Shown here: positions 1 through 7,210 of the stretch, piece after piece | Numbering within the stretch: the stretch's first letter is position 1 | How the letters are laid out: each line of letters starts with the position of its first letter | Source of the DNA: JAJDNS01 sp963578825 | Lineage (GTDB): Bacteria; Acidobacteriota; Vicinamibacteria; Fen-336 | NCBI GenBank assembly: GCA_963578825.1 | Contig: CAUZDW010000013.1 | Location: 1-64,000, forward strand | Reading direction: 5' to 3' | Length of the DNA: 64,000 bases | Program-made: the position numbers and the translations under genes | Notes under the pieces: model-generated | The model's input: only the letters and a program-made list of their open reading frames with translations | Told to the model about the DNA's origin: nothing | Databases searched by the model: none

Positions 1-1
1 C

Positions 2-100
2 GACGCGCATCGGGAGACGTACGGGGTCGAGCCGATCTGCGCCGTGCTGCCGATCGCCCCATCCACCTACTACGCGCACAAGGCGTGCGAGGCGAATCCT
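2..100 (+). mobile_element. IS3-family transposase (OrfB) remnant, 5' part cut by window edge
   Basis: Frame 2 reads DAHRETYGVEPIC, then VLPIAPSTYYAHKA, the conserved N-terminal region of IS3-family OrfB transposases that precedes the HTH-like domain and the DDE catalytic core. Similarity stops abruptly at about base 100: the frame continues but no longer looks like a transposase, and the 3' end of an unrelated gene begins on the other strand at 107. The DDE domain is therefore missing, and the element is dead at this end. The upstream part, possibly OrfA and the left inverted repeat, lies outside the window. I see no terminal inverted repeat at the break. The family assignment comes from motif recognition. 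Confidence 0.75.
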
Positions 101-106
101 CCTTCG

Positions 107-229
107 TCAGTCCGCCGCAGCCTCCTCCGGCGGATCGGACACCGGGGCGTCCAGAACGACCTTCCACTGGCCGTCGGCCCCTTTCTGCCAGACGACTACG
201 TAGAACCCCTTCTGCGGTGCCGGATTCCC
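107..229 (-). pseudogene. 3' tail of a DUF4440/SnoaL-like gene
   Basis: On the minus strand, in a frame different from the neighbouring 113-residue gene, the codons read GNPAPQKGFYVVVW, then KGADGQWKVVLDAP, and end with TGA at 109-107. The pattern of Y-x-x-x-W followed by G-x-W-K-V-V-L-D is the last beta-hairpin of DUF4440 (NTF2-like) proteins. Nothing of the N-terminal two thirds is present, and the frame is not preceded by a recognisable start. It is best read as the surviving 3' end of a gene destroyed by the rearrangement that also left the IS3 remnant next to it. Its 5' edge is approximate. Confidence 0.55.
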
Positions 230-537
230 GTGAGGAAGGCGCGGGCCCGGGATTGGACGCTGGCATCCTCGGCGTTCTGGGCCAGATCGGCCAGGCGCTC
301 CAGGAGGGCGGCCCCCTCGGCGGCGTCGGGGCGTGTCTTCTTCCGCAGCACCATCACCACGAGCTGGTACTTGGCGGCTCCCAGTGCCATGAGGCCAGGG
401 AGATCGTTGATCAGGCGATCCGTGGGCCTTGTCTCGATGTCCTTGACGAACGCCTGCACCTCCGTGAACGTGAGTGCGTTCTTGCCCGACTGCACGAGCG
501 TCGAGAAGGCGTCGCCGGGGACGTCCTCATCATCCAT
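196..537 (-). CDS. Hypothetical small helical protein (113 aa), probably altered at its C-terminus
   Basis: I do not recognise this protein. It starts with an acidic stretch (MDDEDVPGDAF) and continues as predicted amphipathic helices, ending around SRARAFLTG. The last roughly ten residues (IRHRRRGST) are Arg-rich and lie where a DUF4440-like tail reads in another frame, so the natural C-terminus has probably been replaced by read-through into debris. It sits 50 bp downstream of the selenocysteine peroxiredoxin gene on the same strand and could be the last gene of that transcript. No signal peptide or membrane segment is visible. It could also be a truncated remnant of a longer gene. Confidence 0.5.
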   Translation of the reverse strand: MDDEDVPGDAFSTLVQSGKNALTFTEVQAFVKDIETRPTDRLINDLPGLMALGAAKYQLVVMVLRKKTRPDAAEGAALLERLADLAQNAEDASVQSRARAFLTGIRHRRRGST

Positions 538-587
538 GACTGGGTCGATGCTACCACCGGCCCGGGTCTCGGCGGGTCACGCCTGGC

Positions 588-1028
588 TCAGCCGTCCGTA
601 GCGGAGACGGCCTCGAGCGCCCGGGCGGCGTGGGCCGTCATGTTCGTCTCGTCGTTGAAAGCGAGCTGGATTTTCCTGTCCGTTCCAATCACGTAGGTCG
701 TGCGCCGTGCCAGGCCGATGAGGGGCCACCGGGCTTCGTAGGCCTTCAGGATCGTGCGGTCTTCGTTGCCGACGAGGGGATAAGGCAGGTCGAGGATCCT
801 GCGGAACTCGTCGCTCTTCGCCTGGGGTCCTCCCGTGACCCCGACGAGGTCGGCCTCGGCCTGCCGGAACGACTCGAACGCCCGACGAAACTCGCCGGCC
901 TCCTTCGTTCAGCCGGAGGTGAAGGTCTTCGGGAAGAAGAAGACCACCACTCTCCGGTTCTCGAGCATCTGGTAGAGCGAGCGCTCTCCCACGGTGAAGT
1001 CGGGGGCAACATCTCCACGGCTCAGCAT
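588..1028 (-). CDS. Peroxiredoxin (AhpC/TSA, BCP-like) with selenocysteine at the catalytic position
   Basis: Reading through one in-frame TGA (911-909, codon 40) gives a continuous 146-residue peroxiredoxin. Before the TGA is VVVFFFPKTFTSG and after it TKEAGEFRRAF, so the UGA sits exactly where the family has the peroxidatic cysteine in F-x-P-G-C-T-K-E. The C-terminal half keeps YPLVGNED, RTTYVIG and NDETNM-like blocks typical of BCP/AhpC-like enzymes. There is no cysteine anywhere, so it would be a one-Sec enzyme that needs an external reductant such as thioredoxin or a small thiol. The start is ATG at 1028; no alternative ATG or GTG lies between it and the upstream stop at 1076. It is distal in the propeller operon. 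Predicted role: peroxide reduction in the cytoplasm, as no signal peptide is seen. A conventional annotation would split it into two fragments. Confidence 0.85.
882..908 (-). promoter_or_regulatory. Candidate bacterial SECIS hairpin for the UGA at 911-909
   Basis: Immediately after the UGA the mRNA can form a 7-bp stem, CCGGCGA pairing with UCGUCGG (898-892 with 888-882, one G-U pair), closed by the three-base loop GUU. The loop begins 17 nt after the UGA and its first base is G. This meets the published bacterial SECIS criteria: apical loop 16-37 nt from UGA, small loop, and a G among its first two bases. A weaker alternative pairs ACGAA with UUCGU and would compete. SelB binding is inferred, not shown. 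Confidence 0.65.
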
Positions 1029-1075
1029 GGAGCCTGGACGATAGCCTTCCGGGACGCCACCCGCAACAGCGTCTC

Positions 1076-2110
1076 CTAGCGTTTCCGAACGAAACGCTGG
1101 ACCCGCTTCCCGGTGTTGACCTCGGTCGTATACAGGTTCCCCTGCGAATCCGCGGCGATGTTGTGCACCCAGTTGAACTGCCCGGCGTTGCGGCCGCCCC
1201 GCCCGAAGGACCCGGCCACGCTGAGATCGTCCCGCCGCAGGATCCAGACCTTCATGTTCGTGCCGTCGGGGACGTAGAGCCAGGTCTGGGCCGGGTCGGG
1301 CGAGAGCTCGATATCCCACACCGAGCCGTTCCCTAGCGTCCGCGAGGCCACGAAGGCCTCGCGGACGAACGTCCCGTCCTTCTGGAACACCTGGATCCGG
1401 TTGCCGACCCGATCCGCCACGTAGACGAGACCGTCGTTCGACAGGCGCACGGCGTGCACGGGGTTGCGAAACGAGCAGATCGGCGCCGCGTCGGGATCGT
1501 AGGCCCCCAGCTCGCCGTCGCCAGGGGGCTCGCCGTACGCACCCCAGTGGCGCTTGTACTCTCCGGTCGTCGAGTCGAAGACGATGATACGGCGGTTGCC
1601 ATACCCATCCGCGATGTAGGCCTCGTTGTCTTCAGGATCGACCGCTATGTCCGCCGGACGCCCGAGGTGCGCCGTGTCGTTGCTGCCTCCGCTCACCCCC
1701 GGCTCACCCACCGTGAGCTGATGGCGACCCTGGCGGTCGAACACGAGGACGACGTGGTCGTTCGCGCCACTGCCGCCCATCCAGACACGGTCGATGTGAT
1801 CGATGAAGACCCCGTGCTCACTCTCGGGCCAGTCGCCGTGGGTTTCGGGGCCACCCCACGCCTGGATCACGGTGCCTTCTTCATCGAACTCGATGATGGG
1901 AGGTGCCGGCACGCCCGACGTGGAGAGGGGAGGGTCCTGGGCCGCCCCTGCCTCGTCCGCGGTCAGGCTCCCGGGCCGCTGCGCGATCCAGACGTGATCC
2001 TGGGCGTCGACGGCCACCCCGGCGACCTGACCGAGGATCCAGTTGTGGGGCAACGGCTTCGGCCAGAAGGGATCGACCTCGAAGGACGTCCCCGGCGCGG
2101 ACGCCGTCAG
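1076..2110 (-). CDS. NHL-repeat beta-propeller protein (about 345 aa), start uncertain
   Basis: A six-bladed propeller built of NHL repeats. It shows blade signatures such as AVDAQDHVWIA, IAVDPEDNEAYIADG, NRRIIVFD, LVYVADRVGNRIQVF and IAADSQGNLYTTEV. The family usually begins with FEVDPFWPKPLP, which is present at 2083-2048, normally after a signal peptide. Here no ATG or GTG precedes it in frame. The only nearby candidates are a CTG at 2110, which overlaps the TGA of the upstream propeller gene, and a TTG at 2053. I chose 2110 because it keeps the conserved block and gives a stop/start overlap. Without a signal peptide the protein would stay cytoplasmic unless the start is wrong or a deletion removed it. 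Function is unknown; NHL proteins serve as binding scaffolds, lyases or peptidyl-alpha-hydroxyglycine lyase-like enzymes. Confidence 0.7.
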   Translation of the reverse strand: MTASAPGTSFEVDPFWPKPLPHNWILGQVAGVAVDAQDHVWIAQRPGSLTADEAGAAQDPPLSTSGVPAPPIIEFDEEGTVIQAWGGPETHGDWPESEHGVFIDHIDRVWMGGSGANDHVVLVFDRQGRHQLTVGEPGVSGGSNDTAHLGRPADIAVDPEDNEAYIADGYGNRRIIVFDSTTGEYKRHWGAYGEPPGDGELGAYDPDAAPICSFRNPVHAVRLSNDGLVYVADRVGNRIQVFQKDGTFVREAFVASRTLGNGSVWDIELSPDPAQTWLYVPDGTNMKVWILRRDDLSVAGSFGRGGRNAGQFNWVHNIAADSQGNLYTTEVNTGKRVQRFVRKR

Positions 2111-3588
2111 TGCCCCGCCCGGCCCCGCGTCGAAGGCGGCCCGCTCGCGCCCACCTCGAGGGCAAAGAGCCGGTTGCGCCCGAGGACGTAGAGGACACCG
2201 TCCTTCGCGACGGGAGTCGAGTAGATGGAGACACCCATGTTCGGCTCCGCGAGGAGCTCCATGGCCTTGCCGGCCTTCAGGATGGCCACGTCCCCGTCCT
2301 CGTCGCCGATGTAGACGCGTCCGTCGGCGACGTAGGCGGAGCCCCAGACCGCCGCCAGCAGGTCGTATGTCCAGTAGTGCTCACCCGTCTTGGCGTCCAG
2401 GGCGTAGAGGAAGCCCGAGAGGTCGGAGATGTAGAGGATCCCGTCGTCGATGGCCGCCGTGGAGATGGTCCGGTAGAAGTCCCGCCCGCCTCGGTGCCAG
2501 ACCGCCGCCTTCTCGGTGACGTCGCCCTCCAGGGTGGCGTCGATGACCCAGAAGTTTCCCACGCCTTCGCCGTGCTCCGGGTCCTGGCCCACGCCGATGT
2601 AGACCTTGTCGTCCCAGACAACTGGGGTGGCGATGAGGTTGTTGCGGGTGCCGCGTCCGCCGAGGACCCACTTGGAGTCCTTCGGGTTCGCGTCAAACTT
2701 CCAGAGGAGCTCTCCGGTCTTGGGCCCGAAGCTGTACACCCACCCGTCGCCGCCCGGGAAGATCACCTGGGCCCGGTCCTTGATGACGGCGTAGGCGGGG
2801 TTCGACCACGTGCCGTGAAGGATGGCCTCGCCCGGAAGGGCGTTCTCCCAGACGAGCTCTCCCGTCATCGCGTCGAGGGCGATGAAGCTCGGCGCAATGG
2901 GCACCGGGACGTTCTTGTGGCCTTCGTCGACGCCGTTGCCGGTGGTGGTGAAAAGGAGGCCGTCGACGACCAGCGGCGAGCTCACCGCCAGGTTGTGGGG
3001 GAAGACGTCGAGCTCCGAGATCATGTCGTATTCCCAGACCACGTCGCCGTCGGTCGGGCCCGTGGGCTCCTCGTCGGTCACCGGCCCGTCGTTGCCGTCG
3101 GCGAAGCCTTCGGTGTCGAGGCTGACGATGGTGGCCTGGTTCGAGGTATACCAGAGGCGGTCGCCCTCGATGGCCGGTGTCGAGCAGATGCCCTGCTGCG
3201 GCCAGTCGTGGATCCGTCCCGCCTGAAGCTTCTCGTGGGTCTTCTGCCAGAGGAACTCGCCGTCCGCCTCCCTGAACGCCATGAGCACGCCCCGGTCGTT
3301 GGGGAGATCGGCGTTACGGAGCCCGTCGTTGTTCGTGCCTACGAAGACCTTGCCCCCGGCCATCACGGGGCCCGCGTACGCCTGGGAGCCCACGTCGGCC
3401 CACCACTTCACGTTCTTCCCGGTCTTCACGTCCCAGTCTCCGGGGAGGCCGGTCTCGTCGGAGACCATGTTGCGGACGTAGCTGCCTCCGAACATGGCCC
3501 GCTCCACATCGGCTGGAGCGGCAACGAGGGCAGCAGCAGCGACACCTCCCACGAGGAGGAGCGCCATGGCAATCGGCGTGCGGGTCAT
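2107..3588 (-). CDS. Exported PQQ-like beta-propeller protein (493 aa)
   Basis: The start ATG (3588) overlaps the TGA of the upstream gene in an ATGA arrangement, suggesting translational coupling. An N-terminal signal sequence (ALLLVGGVAAAALVA) is followed by PQQ-type blades with the recurring pattern of a variable strand, then G-x-V/L-Y/W-x-x-D and A-x-x-G-E-x-x-W, for example FIALDAMTGELVW, WVYSFGPKTGELLW and FLYALDAKTGEHYW. Several blades carry insertions. No cytochrome motif and no quinoprotein dehydrogenase catalytic Asp/Glu set is recognisable, so I call it PQQ-like rather than a dehydrogenase. It would fold in the periplasm. The C-terminal residues (GASGPPSTRGRAGH) are low in complexity and overlap the start of the NHL gene. 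Confidence 0.85.
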   Translation of the reverse strand: MTRTPIAMALLLVGGVAAAALVAAPADVERAMFGGSYVRNMVSDETGLPGDWDVKTGKNVKWWADVGSQAYAGPVMAGGKVFVGTNNDGLRNADLPNDRGVLMAFREADGEFLWQKTHEKLQAGRIHDWPQQGICSTPAIEGDRLWYTSNQATIVSLDTEGFADGNDGPVTDEEPTGPTDGDVVWEYDMISELDVFPHNLAVSSPLVVDGLLFTTTGNGVDEGHKNVPVPIAPSFIALDAMTGELVWENALPGEAILHGTWSNPAYAVIKDRAQVIFPGGDGWVYSFGPKTGELLWKFDANPKDSKWVLGGRGTRNNLIATPVVWDDKVYIGVGQDPEHGEGVGNFWVIDATLEGDVTEKAAVWHRGGRDFYRTISTAAIDDGILYISDLSGFLYALDAKTGEHYWTYDLLAAVWGSAYVADGRVYIGDEDGDVAILKAGKAMELLAEPNMGVSIYSTPVAKDGVLYVLGRNRLFALEVGASGPPSTRGRAGH

Positions 3589-5780
3589 TCGGTCACCTTC
3601 ACTGAGATGTTGTCGTAGTAGACATCGATGGGGGAGTCCCCGTAGATGCCGGGGGCGCCCTTCTGGACCGCGATCGGGTCCACGAAGGTGATCGACCACT
3701 CCCCGGGCTCCGGCTCGCCGGCCTTCCAGGCCTTGCCCCGGACGGTGCCTTCGTCGCCGTTGACGTCGACCCGGAGCTTCGCCCGGTACCAGACGTCGGG
3801 CTCCACCGTGAAGGGGACGTGCACGGATTTCTCGAGCTCGGCCGCCCAGGTCCGGATCTGCAGCCGCTGGTGGCGGCCCATCACGTCGAGTGTGTAGCCC
3901 TGGTTGATGACGCCCATGTCCGGCATGCGGCGTCCCTTCTTCGTGGCTCGGAGGTCCGCCTCGACGGTGTAGCCCGACATCGAGGGCGGACCGACGAAGA
4001 CCGAGGATCGTGAGAGGCCCCGGGTCACCGGCGGCTTGTGGAGAACGCTGCTGCCGTCCAGCGAGGCGACCTTGAAGCGGGTGCCGGCGCCGATCCAGTG
4101 CCGTGGCCTCGTCCCGTCCTCGAAGTCGAAGCTCCAGGGCAGCGGGCCGAAGAGGCGCACCTGCGCCGTCGCGGAGAGCCCGCCCACGGTCGCCGTCACC
4201 TTGCCGGTGGTGGTCGCCGAGTCAGGCGATGAGAGCTGTCCCTCGGGCGAGATCTCACCCGCGAGCCCGTCGACGCTCCACTCGGCCTTCACCGTGCCCA
4301 TGGGGCGGCCCTTCTCGTCGAACGTCCAGGCTTCGAAGCTCACCGCCTCGCCTGCGGTGCCGATCACCTCGGCGGGCACGACCCGCAGCGTCTTTGCCGT
4401 GGCGCCGTCGGGGGCCTTCCCCGGCGCCGGCCCGGCGGGGCTCGGGATGGCTTCGAACGGGGCATCCTTGCGGCCCAGGCAGTACAGGCCGTCCTCGGCG
4501 GTGAAGTAGAGCCGCCCGTAGGCGATGGCCACCGAGCCCCAGATCTCCGCGAATCGACCCTCCGGCATCTCGACGAACTCGTTGTCGAGGATCTCGCCGC
4601 CGTCGGCCCCGGGCTCGAGGATGAGCACGTGCCCGGTCTGCTCGGTCACGAAGAGCTTTCCGTCCGCGAACGTGGGCGCGGCCCGGCCGATCGTGCCGAT
4701 GTTGAGCGACCACACCGGCGCGCCGGTCTTCTGATCGAGGGCGTGCAGATCGGCGGGGTTGCCCAGGACGTACAGGCGACCATCCACTGCGGTGGGCGAG
4801 GCGAAGCCCACCCCCTGGCCGTCGAGGCGCCAGATCTCACCGGTCGCGGTGATGTCGCCCTGTCCCCGAGCGTCGAGGGCCACCACCCGTCCCATGATCC
4901 CGGGGGTGTCGATGTTCTCCTCGGAGTGGGTGACGTAGACGACATCGTCCTTCAGCAGCGCCGGGCTCTGAAGGCCGCGCCGGGAGAAATTGAAGCGCCA
5001 GAGGGGCTCGCCCGTGCGCGCGTCGATGGTGTGCACCCAGCCGTCGGCGCCGGCGCCCACGACCACTCTCCGCCCGTCGACGGTGCCCACCGTCGGGCTG
5101 CCGTTGTTGTTGGCGTCCTTGAACATGACCAGGCCGGGCGTCGAGACCCAGAGCACCTCGCCGGTCCTCTTGTCGAAGGCCATGTATCGCTGCCGGGGTG
5201 CCGCCGTTTCGCCCCATCCGCCGCCCACGATGCCGATGATCACGCGACCCTCGTCGACGATCGGGATCAGCGTCCGGCCGCCGAACCCGGAGGCCCGGCC
5301 GAACTGCTCGCCCAGGCGGCGCTCCCAGACGATCTCGCCCTCCCGGTCGAACGCGATGAAGTGCCCGTCCACGTTCTGGGCGTAGACGTTCCCCGTCTCC
5401 GGATCGCCGGCGAGGCTGGCCCAGCCCACGCGGGAGTTGGGAACCGTCGTGTTGTACACCGGGAACCGCCGCTCCCACAGCTTCTTCCCGCTCTCCGCGT
5501 CGAAGCACGCGACGAGCTCCTGCTTGAGGATGCCCTCGCCCCCACGGCCGCTCACGCAGGCCCGACCATCGAAGACGATAGGCGTCGCGCGGGTCGTGAG
5601 GTCGGCCTTCCAGATGAGGTTCTCCCCGCTCGTCGACCAGCTCGAGATGAGGCCGGTCTCGTCGGAGGTGCCGTCGCGGTGCGGTCCGCGCCAGTTGGAC
5701 CAGTCCCCGGCGGTGGCCAGGGCGGCCGTTCCCAGCAGGAGAGCGAGGGTCATGGCGCCCGCTGTCGATCGTCTCATCAT
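3585..5780 (-). CDS. Exported PQQ-like propeller with Ig-like and concanavalin-like C-terminal domains (731 aa)
   Basis: The start ATG at 5780 has AGGAG nine bases upstream. A more upstream ATG at 5846 lies in the -35 region of the candidate promoter and is rejected. The signal peptide (MTLALLLGTAALATAG) is followed by the mature motif DWSNWRGPHRDGTSDETGL, shared in form with three other propellers in this window. Residues about 25-450 are PQQ-like blades. Residues about 470-560 look like an Ig-like domain (VVPAEVIGTAGEAVSFEAW). The last 170 residues resemble a LamG/concanavalin-type jelly roll (FDFEDGTRPRHW, YDNISVKVTE), which often binds glycans. It is the first gene of the operon leading to the peroxiredoxin. 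A periplasmic or surface-bound substrate-recognition role is plausible; the enzymatic activity is unknown. Confidence 0.85.
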   Translation of the reverse strand: MMRRSTAGAMTLALLLGTAALATAGDWSNWRGPHRDGTSDETGLISSWSTSGENLIWKADLTTRATPIVFDGRACVSGRGGEGILKQELVACFDAESGKKLWERRFPVYNTTVPNSRVGWASLAGDPETGNVYAQNVDGHFIAFDREGEIVWERRLGEQFGRASGFGGRTLIPIVDEGRVIIGIVGGGWGETAAPRQRYMAFDKRTGEVLWVSTPGLVMFKDANNNGSPTVGTVDGRRVVVGAGADGWVHTIDARTGEPLWRFNFSRRGLQSPALLKDDVVYVTHSEENIDTPGIMGRVVALDARGQGDITATGEIWRLDGQGVGFASPTAVDGRLYVLGNPADLHALDQKTGAPVWSLNIGTIGRAAPTFADGKLFVTEQTGHVLILEPGADGGEILDNEFVEMPEGRFAEIWGSVAIAYGRLYFTAEDGLYCLGRKDAPFEAIPSPAGPAPGKAPDGATAKTLRVVPAEVIGTAGEAVSFEAWTFDEKGRPMGTVKAEWSVDGLAGEISPEGQLSSPDSATTTGKVTATVGGLSATAQVRLFGPLPWSFDFEDGTRPRHWIGAGTRFKVASLDGSSVLHKPPVTRGLSRSSVFVGPPSMSGYTVEADLRATKKGRRMPDMGVINQGYTLDVMGRHQRLQIRTWAAELEKSVHVPFTVEPDVWYRAKLRVDVNGDEGTVRGKAWKAGEPEPGEWSITFVDPIAVQKGAPGIYGDSPIDVYYDNISVKVTE

Positions 5781-5817
5781 CTGTAGGGACTCCTCGGTTG
5801 GGGGTTCCAACCCCGCG

Positions 5818-5846
5818 ATGCTAGAGGCCCCGGGGTGCGGTTTCAA
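5818..5846 (-). promoter_or_regulatory. Candidate sigma-70 promoter of the propeller/peroxiredoxin operon
   Basis: On the minus strand TTGAAA (5846-5841) is separated by exactly 17 bp from TAGCAT (5823-5818). Transcription would start near 5811, about 30 bases before the ATG at 5780. A perfect 14-base palindrome (GGGGTT-CC-AACCCC, 5801-5814) lies at the predicted start site and could be an operator or leader hairpin. Confidence 0.5.
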
Positions 5847-6088
5847 GTGAGGACAAGTTAGGAGATGTTAAGGGCCCCCCAACAGCCCCGGGGGCCAGGA
5901 CAGTCATTCAGGGGGCCCCATCGAAGGGAGTGGCCCGAAGAATCTGTCCATGCCGCCATCGGGAGATGCTTCGTCGCTCGTCCACGGGCGAAGCTCCCCA
6001 GCATGACGGCGATGTCCCAGGCAGTGCCTCCGCTCAAGGTATGCCCCGAAGAGTCTCCCCGTCAGACGGGCTTTCCGGCGACACCCGC

Positions 6089-6118
6089 TTGCCAAGACCC
6101 ACAGTCTCAAACAATGAT
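6089..6118 (+). promoter_or_regulatory. Candidate promoter of the amino-sugar operon
   Basis: TTGCCA (6089-6094) matches five of six -35 positions. It is followed after 18 bp by AATGAT (6113-6118), which matches four of six -10 positions. The ATG of the first gene is 42 bases further on, with a purine-rich AGAGGGGG before it. Confidence 0.35.
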
Positions 6119-6159
6119 CGCCCTCACTTCATCACTTCGCGAGCAGAGGGGGTAGGCCA

Positions 6160-7197
6160 ATGGGCGACCTGAACGTCGGGATCGTAGGGCTGGGCTGGGT
6201 GGCGGGCGCACACATCGAGACCTTCAAGGCGGTCCAGGGGGCGAACGTCACCGCCATCTGCTCCCGCACCGATCACGACCCCAAAGAGCTGGAGAAGAAG
6301 TTCGGCGTCCCACTCAAGGTGTACGCCGACTACGGAAAGATGCTCGCCGACGGGGACATCGACATCGTCGACATCTGCACTCCCCACCCATTCCACCCGG
6401 ACCAGGCAGTGGCCGCCGCGGAGGCGGGGAAGCACCTCATCATCGAGAAGCCGATCTCGCTGAGCTTCGCAGAAGCGAAGCGAGTCAAGCAGGCCATCGA
6501 CAAGGCGAAGGTGAAGGCCTGCGTCTGCTTCGAGGTGCGTTTCAGCGCCCAGTTCACCATGATCCGCTCGATCCTCGAGCAGGGGCTCATCGGCGACATC
6601 CACTACGGCGAGATGGACTACTACCACGGCATCGGCCCCTGGTACGGCCAGTTCGGGTGGAACATCAAGAAGGACATGGGCGGGAGCAGCCTGCTGACCG
6701 CCGGTTGCCATGCCCTCGACGCGCTCCTGATGTGCATCGAGAGCCCGGTCGAAGAGGTCATGACATACGCCACAACCTCGAAGAACAAGGCCTTCGAGCC
6801 CTACGAGTACCCCACCACCACCACGACGATCCTGAAGTTCGAGGGCGGCCAGGTGGGCAAGTGCGCGTCAGTGATCGACTGCCTCCAGCCCTACTACTTC
6901 CACGCTCACCTCGTGGGGAGCGACGGGAGTCTCCTGGACAACCGGATCTACACAGAGAAGCTGCCCGGGATGACCAAAGCCCGCTGGAGCACCCTGGAAA
7001 CGGCGCTCATCGACTCCGGCGACGTCAGCGACCACCCGTATCAGCCCCAGTTCCAGGCGTTCGTCGACTCGATCAACGACGACACGACCATGCCCCAGAC
7101 GGACTTCGACACCGCCTACGAGTCCCACCGCGTCGCCTTCGCGGCGGACATCTCCGCGGCCGAGGGCCGCCCGGTCGAGCTCTCCGAGCTCGAGTAG
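6160..7197 (+). CDS. Gfo/Idh/MocA-family NAD(P)-dependent oxidoreductase
   Basis: The N-terminal Rossmann fold has GIVGLGWVAGAH (residues 7-18), matching the G-x-G-x-x-A/G dinucleotide motif. EKPIS, at about residue 97, is the family's conserved E-K-P loop with the catalytic-region lysine, and the C-terminal alpha/beta domain contains H-A-L-D-A in the substrate pocket. The length of 345 residues is normal. There is no signal peptide, so it acts in the cytoplasm. It leads a three-gene operon with a LmbE-like deacetylase (13 bp downstream) and a glucosamine-6-phosphate-isomerase-like protein. This suggests oxidation or epimerisation of an amino sugar or of a sugar derived from it. The exact substrate cannot be read from the sequence. 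Confidence 0.9.
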   Translation: MGDLNVGIVGLGWVAGAHIETFKAVQGANVTAICSRTDHDPKELEKKFGVPLKVYADYGKMLADGDIDIVDICTPHPFHPDQAVAAAEAGKHLIIEKPISLSFAEAKRVKQAIDKAKVKACVCFEVRFSAQFTMIRSILEQGLIGDIHYGEMDYYHGIGPWYGQFGWNIKKDMGGSSLLTAGCHALDALLMCIESPVEEVMTYATTSKNKAFEPYEYPTTTTTILKFEGGQVGKCASVIDCLQPYYFHAHLVGSDGSLLDNRIYTEKLPGMTKARWSTLETALIDSGDVSDHPYQPQFQAFVDSINDDTTMPQTDFDTAYESHRVAFAADISAAEGRPVELSELE

Positions 7198-7210
7198 AAG
7201 GGAGCCGACG

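Larger units (their letters stand above)
5781..6159. other. Divergent intergenic region (379 bp)
   Basis: This gap separates the minus-strand propeller operon from the plus-strand amino-sugar operon. Besides the two promoter candidates listed separately, it contains a palindrome at 5801-5814 and a G/C-only inverted repeat (GGCCCCC at 5873-5879 with GGGGGCC at 5890-5896). I see no convincing coding sequence. Short open frames on the plus strand lack both codon bias and homology features. Confidence 0.6.

Noticed and set aside
1903..3618. 571-codon open frame on the plus strand
   Set aside because: It is antisense to the PQQ-like propeller at 2107-3588, which has a signal peptide and regular blades.
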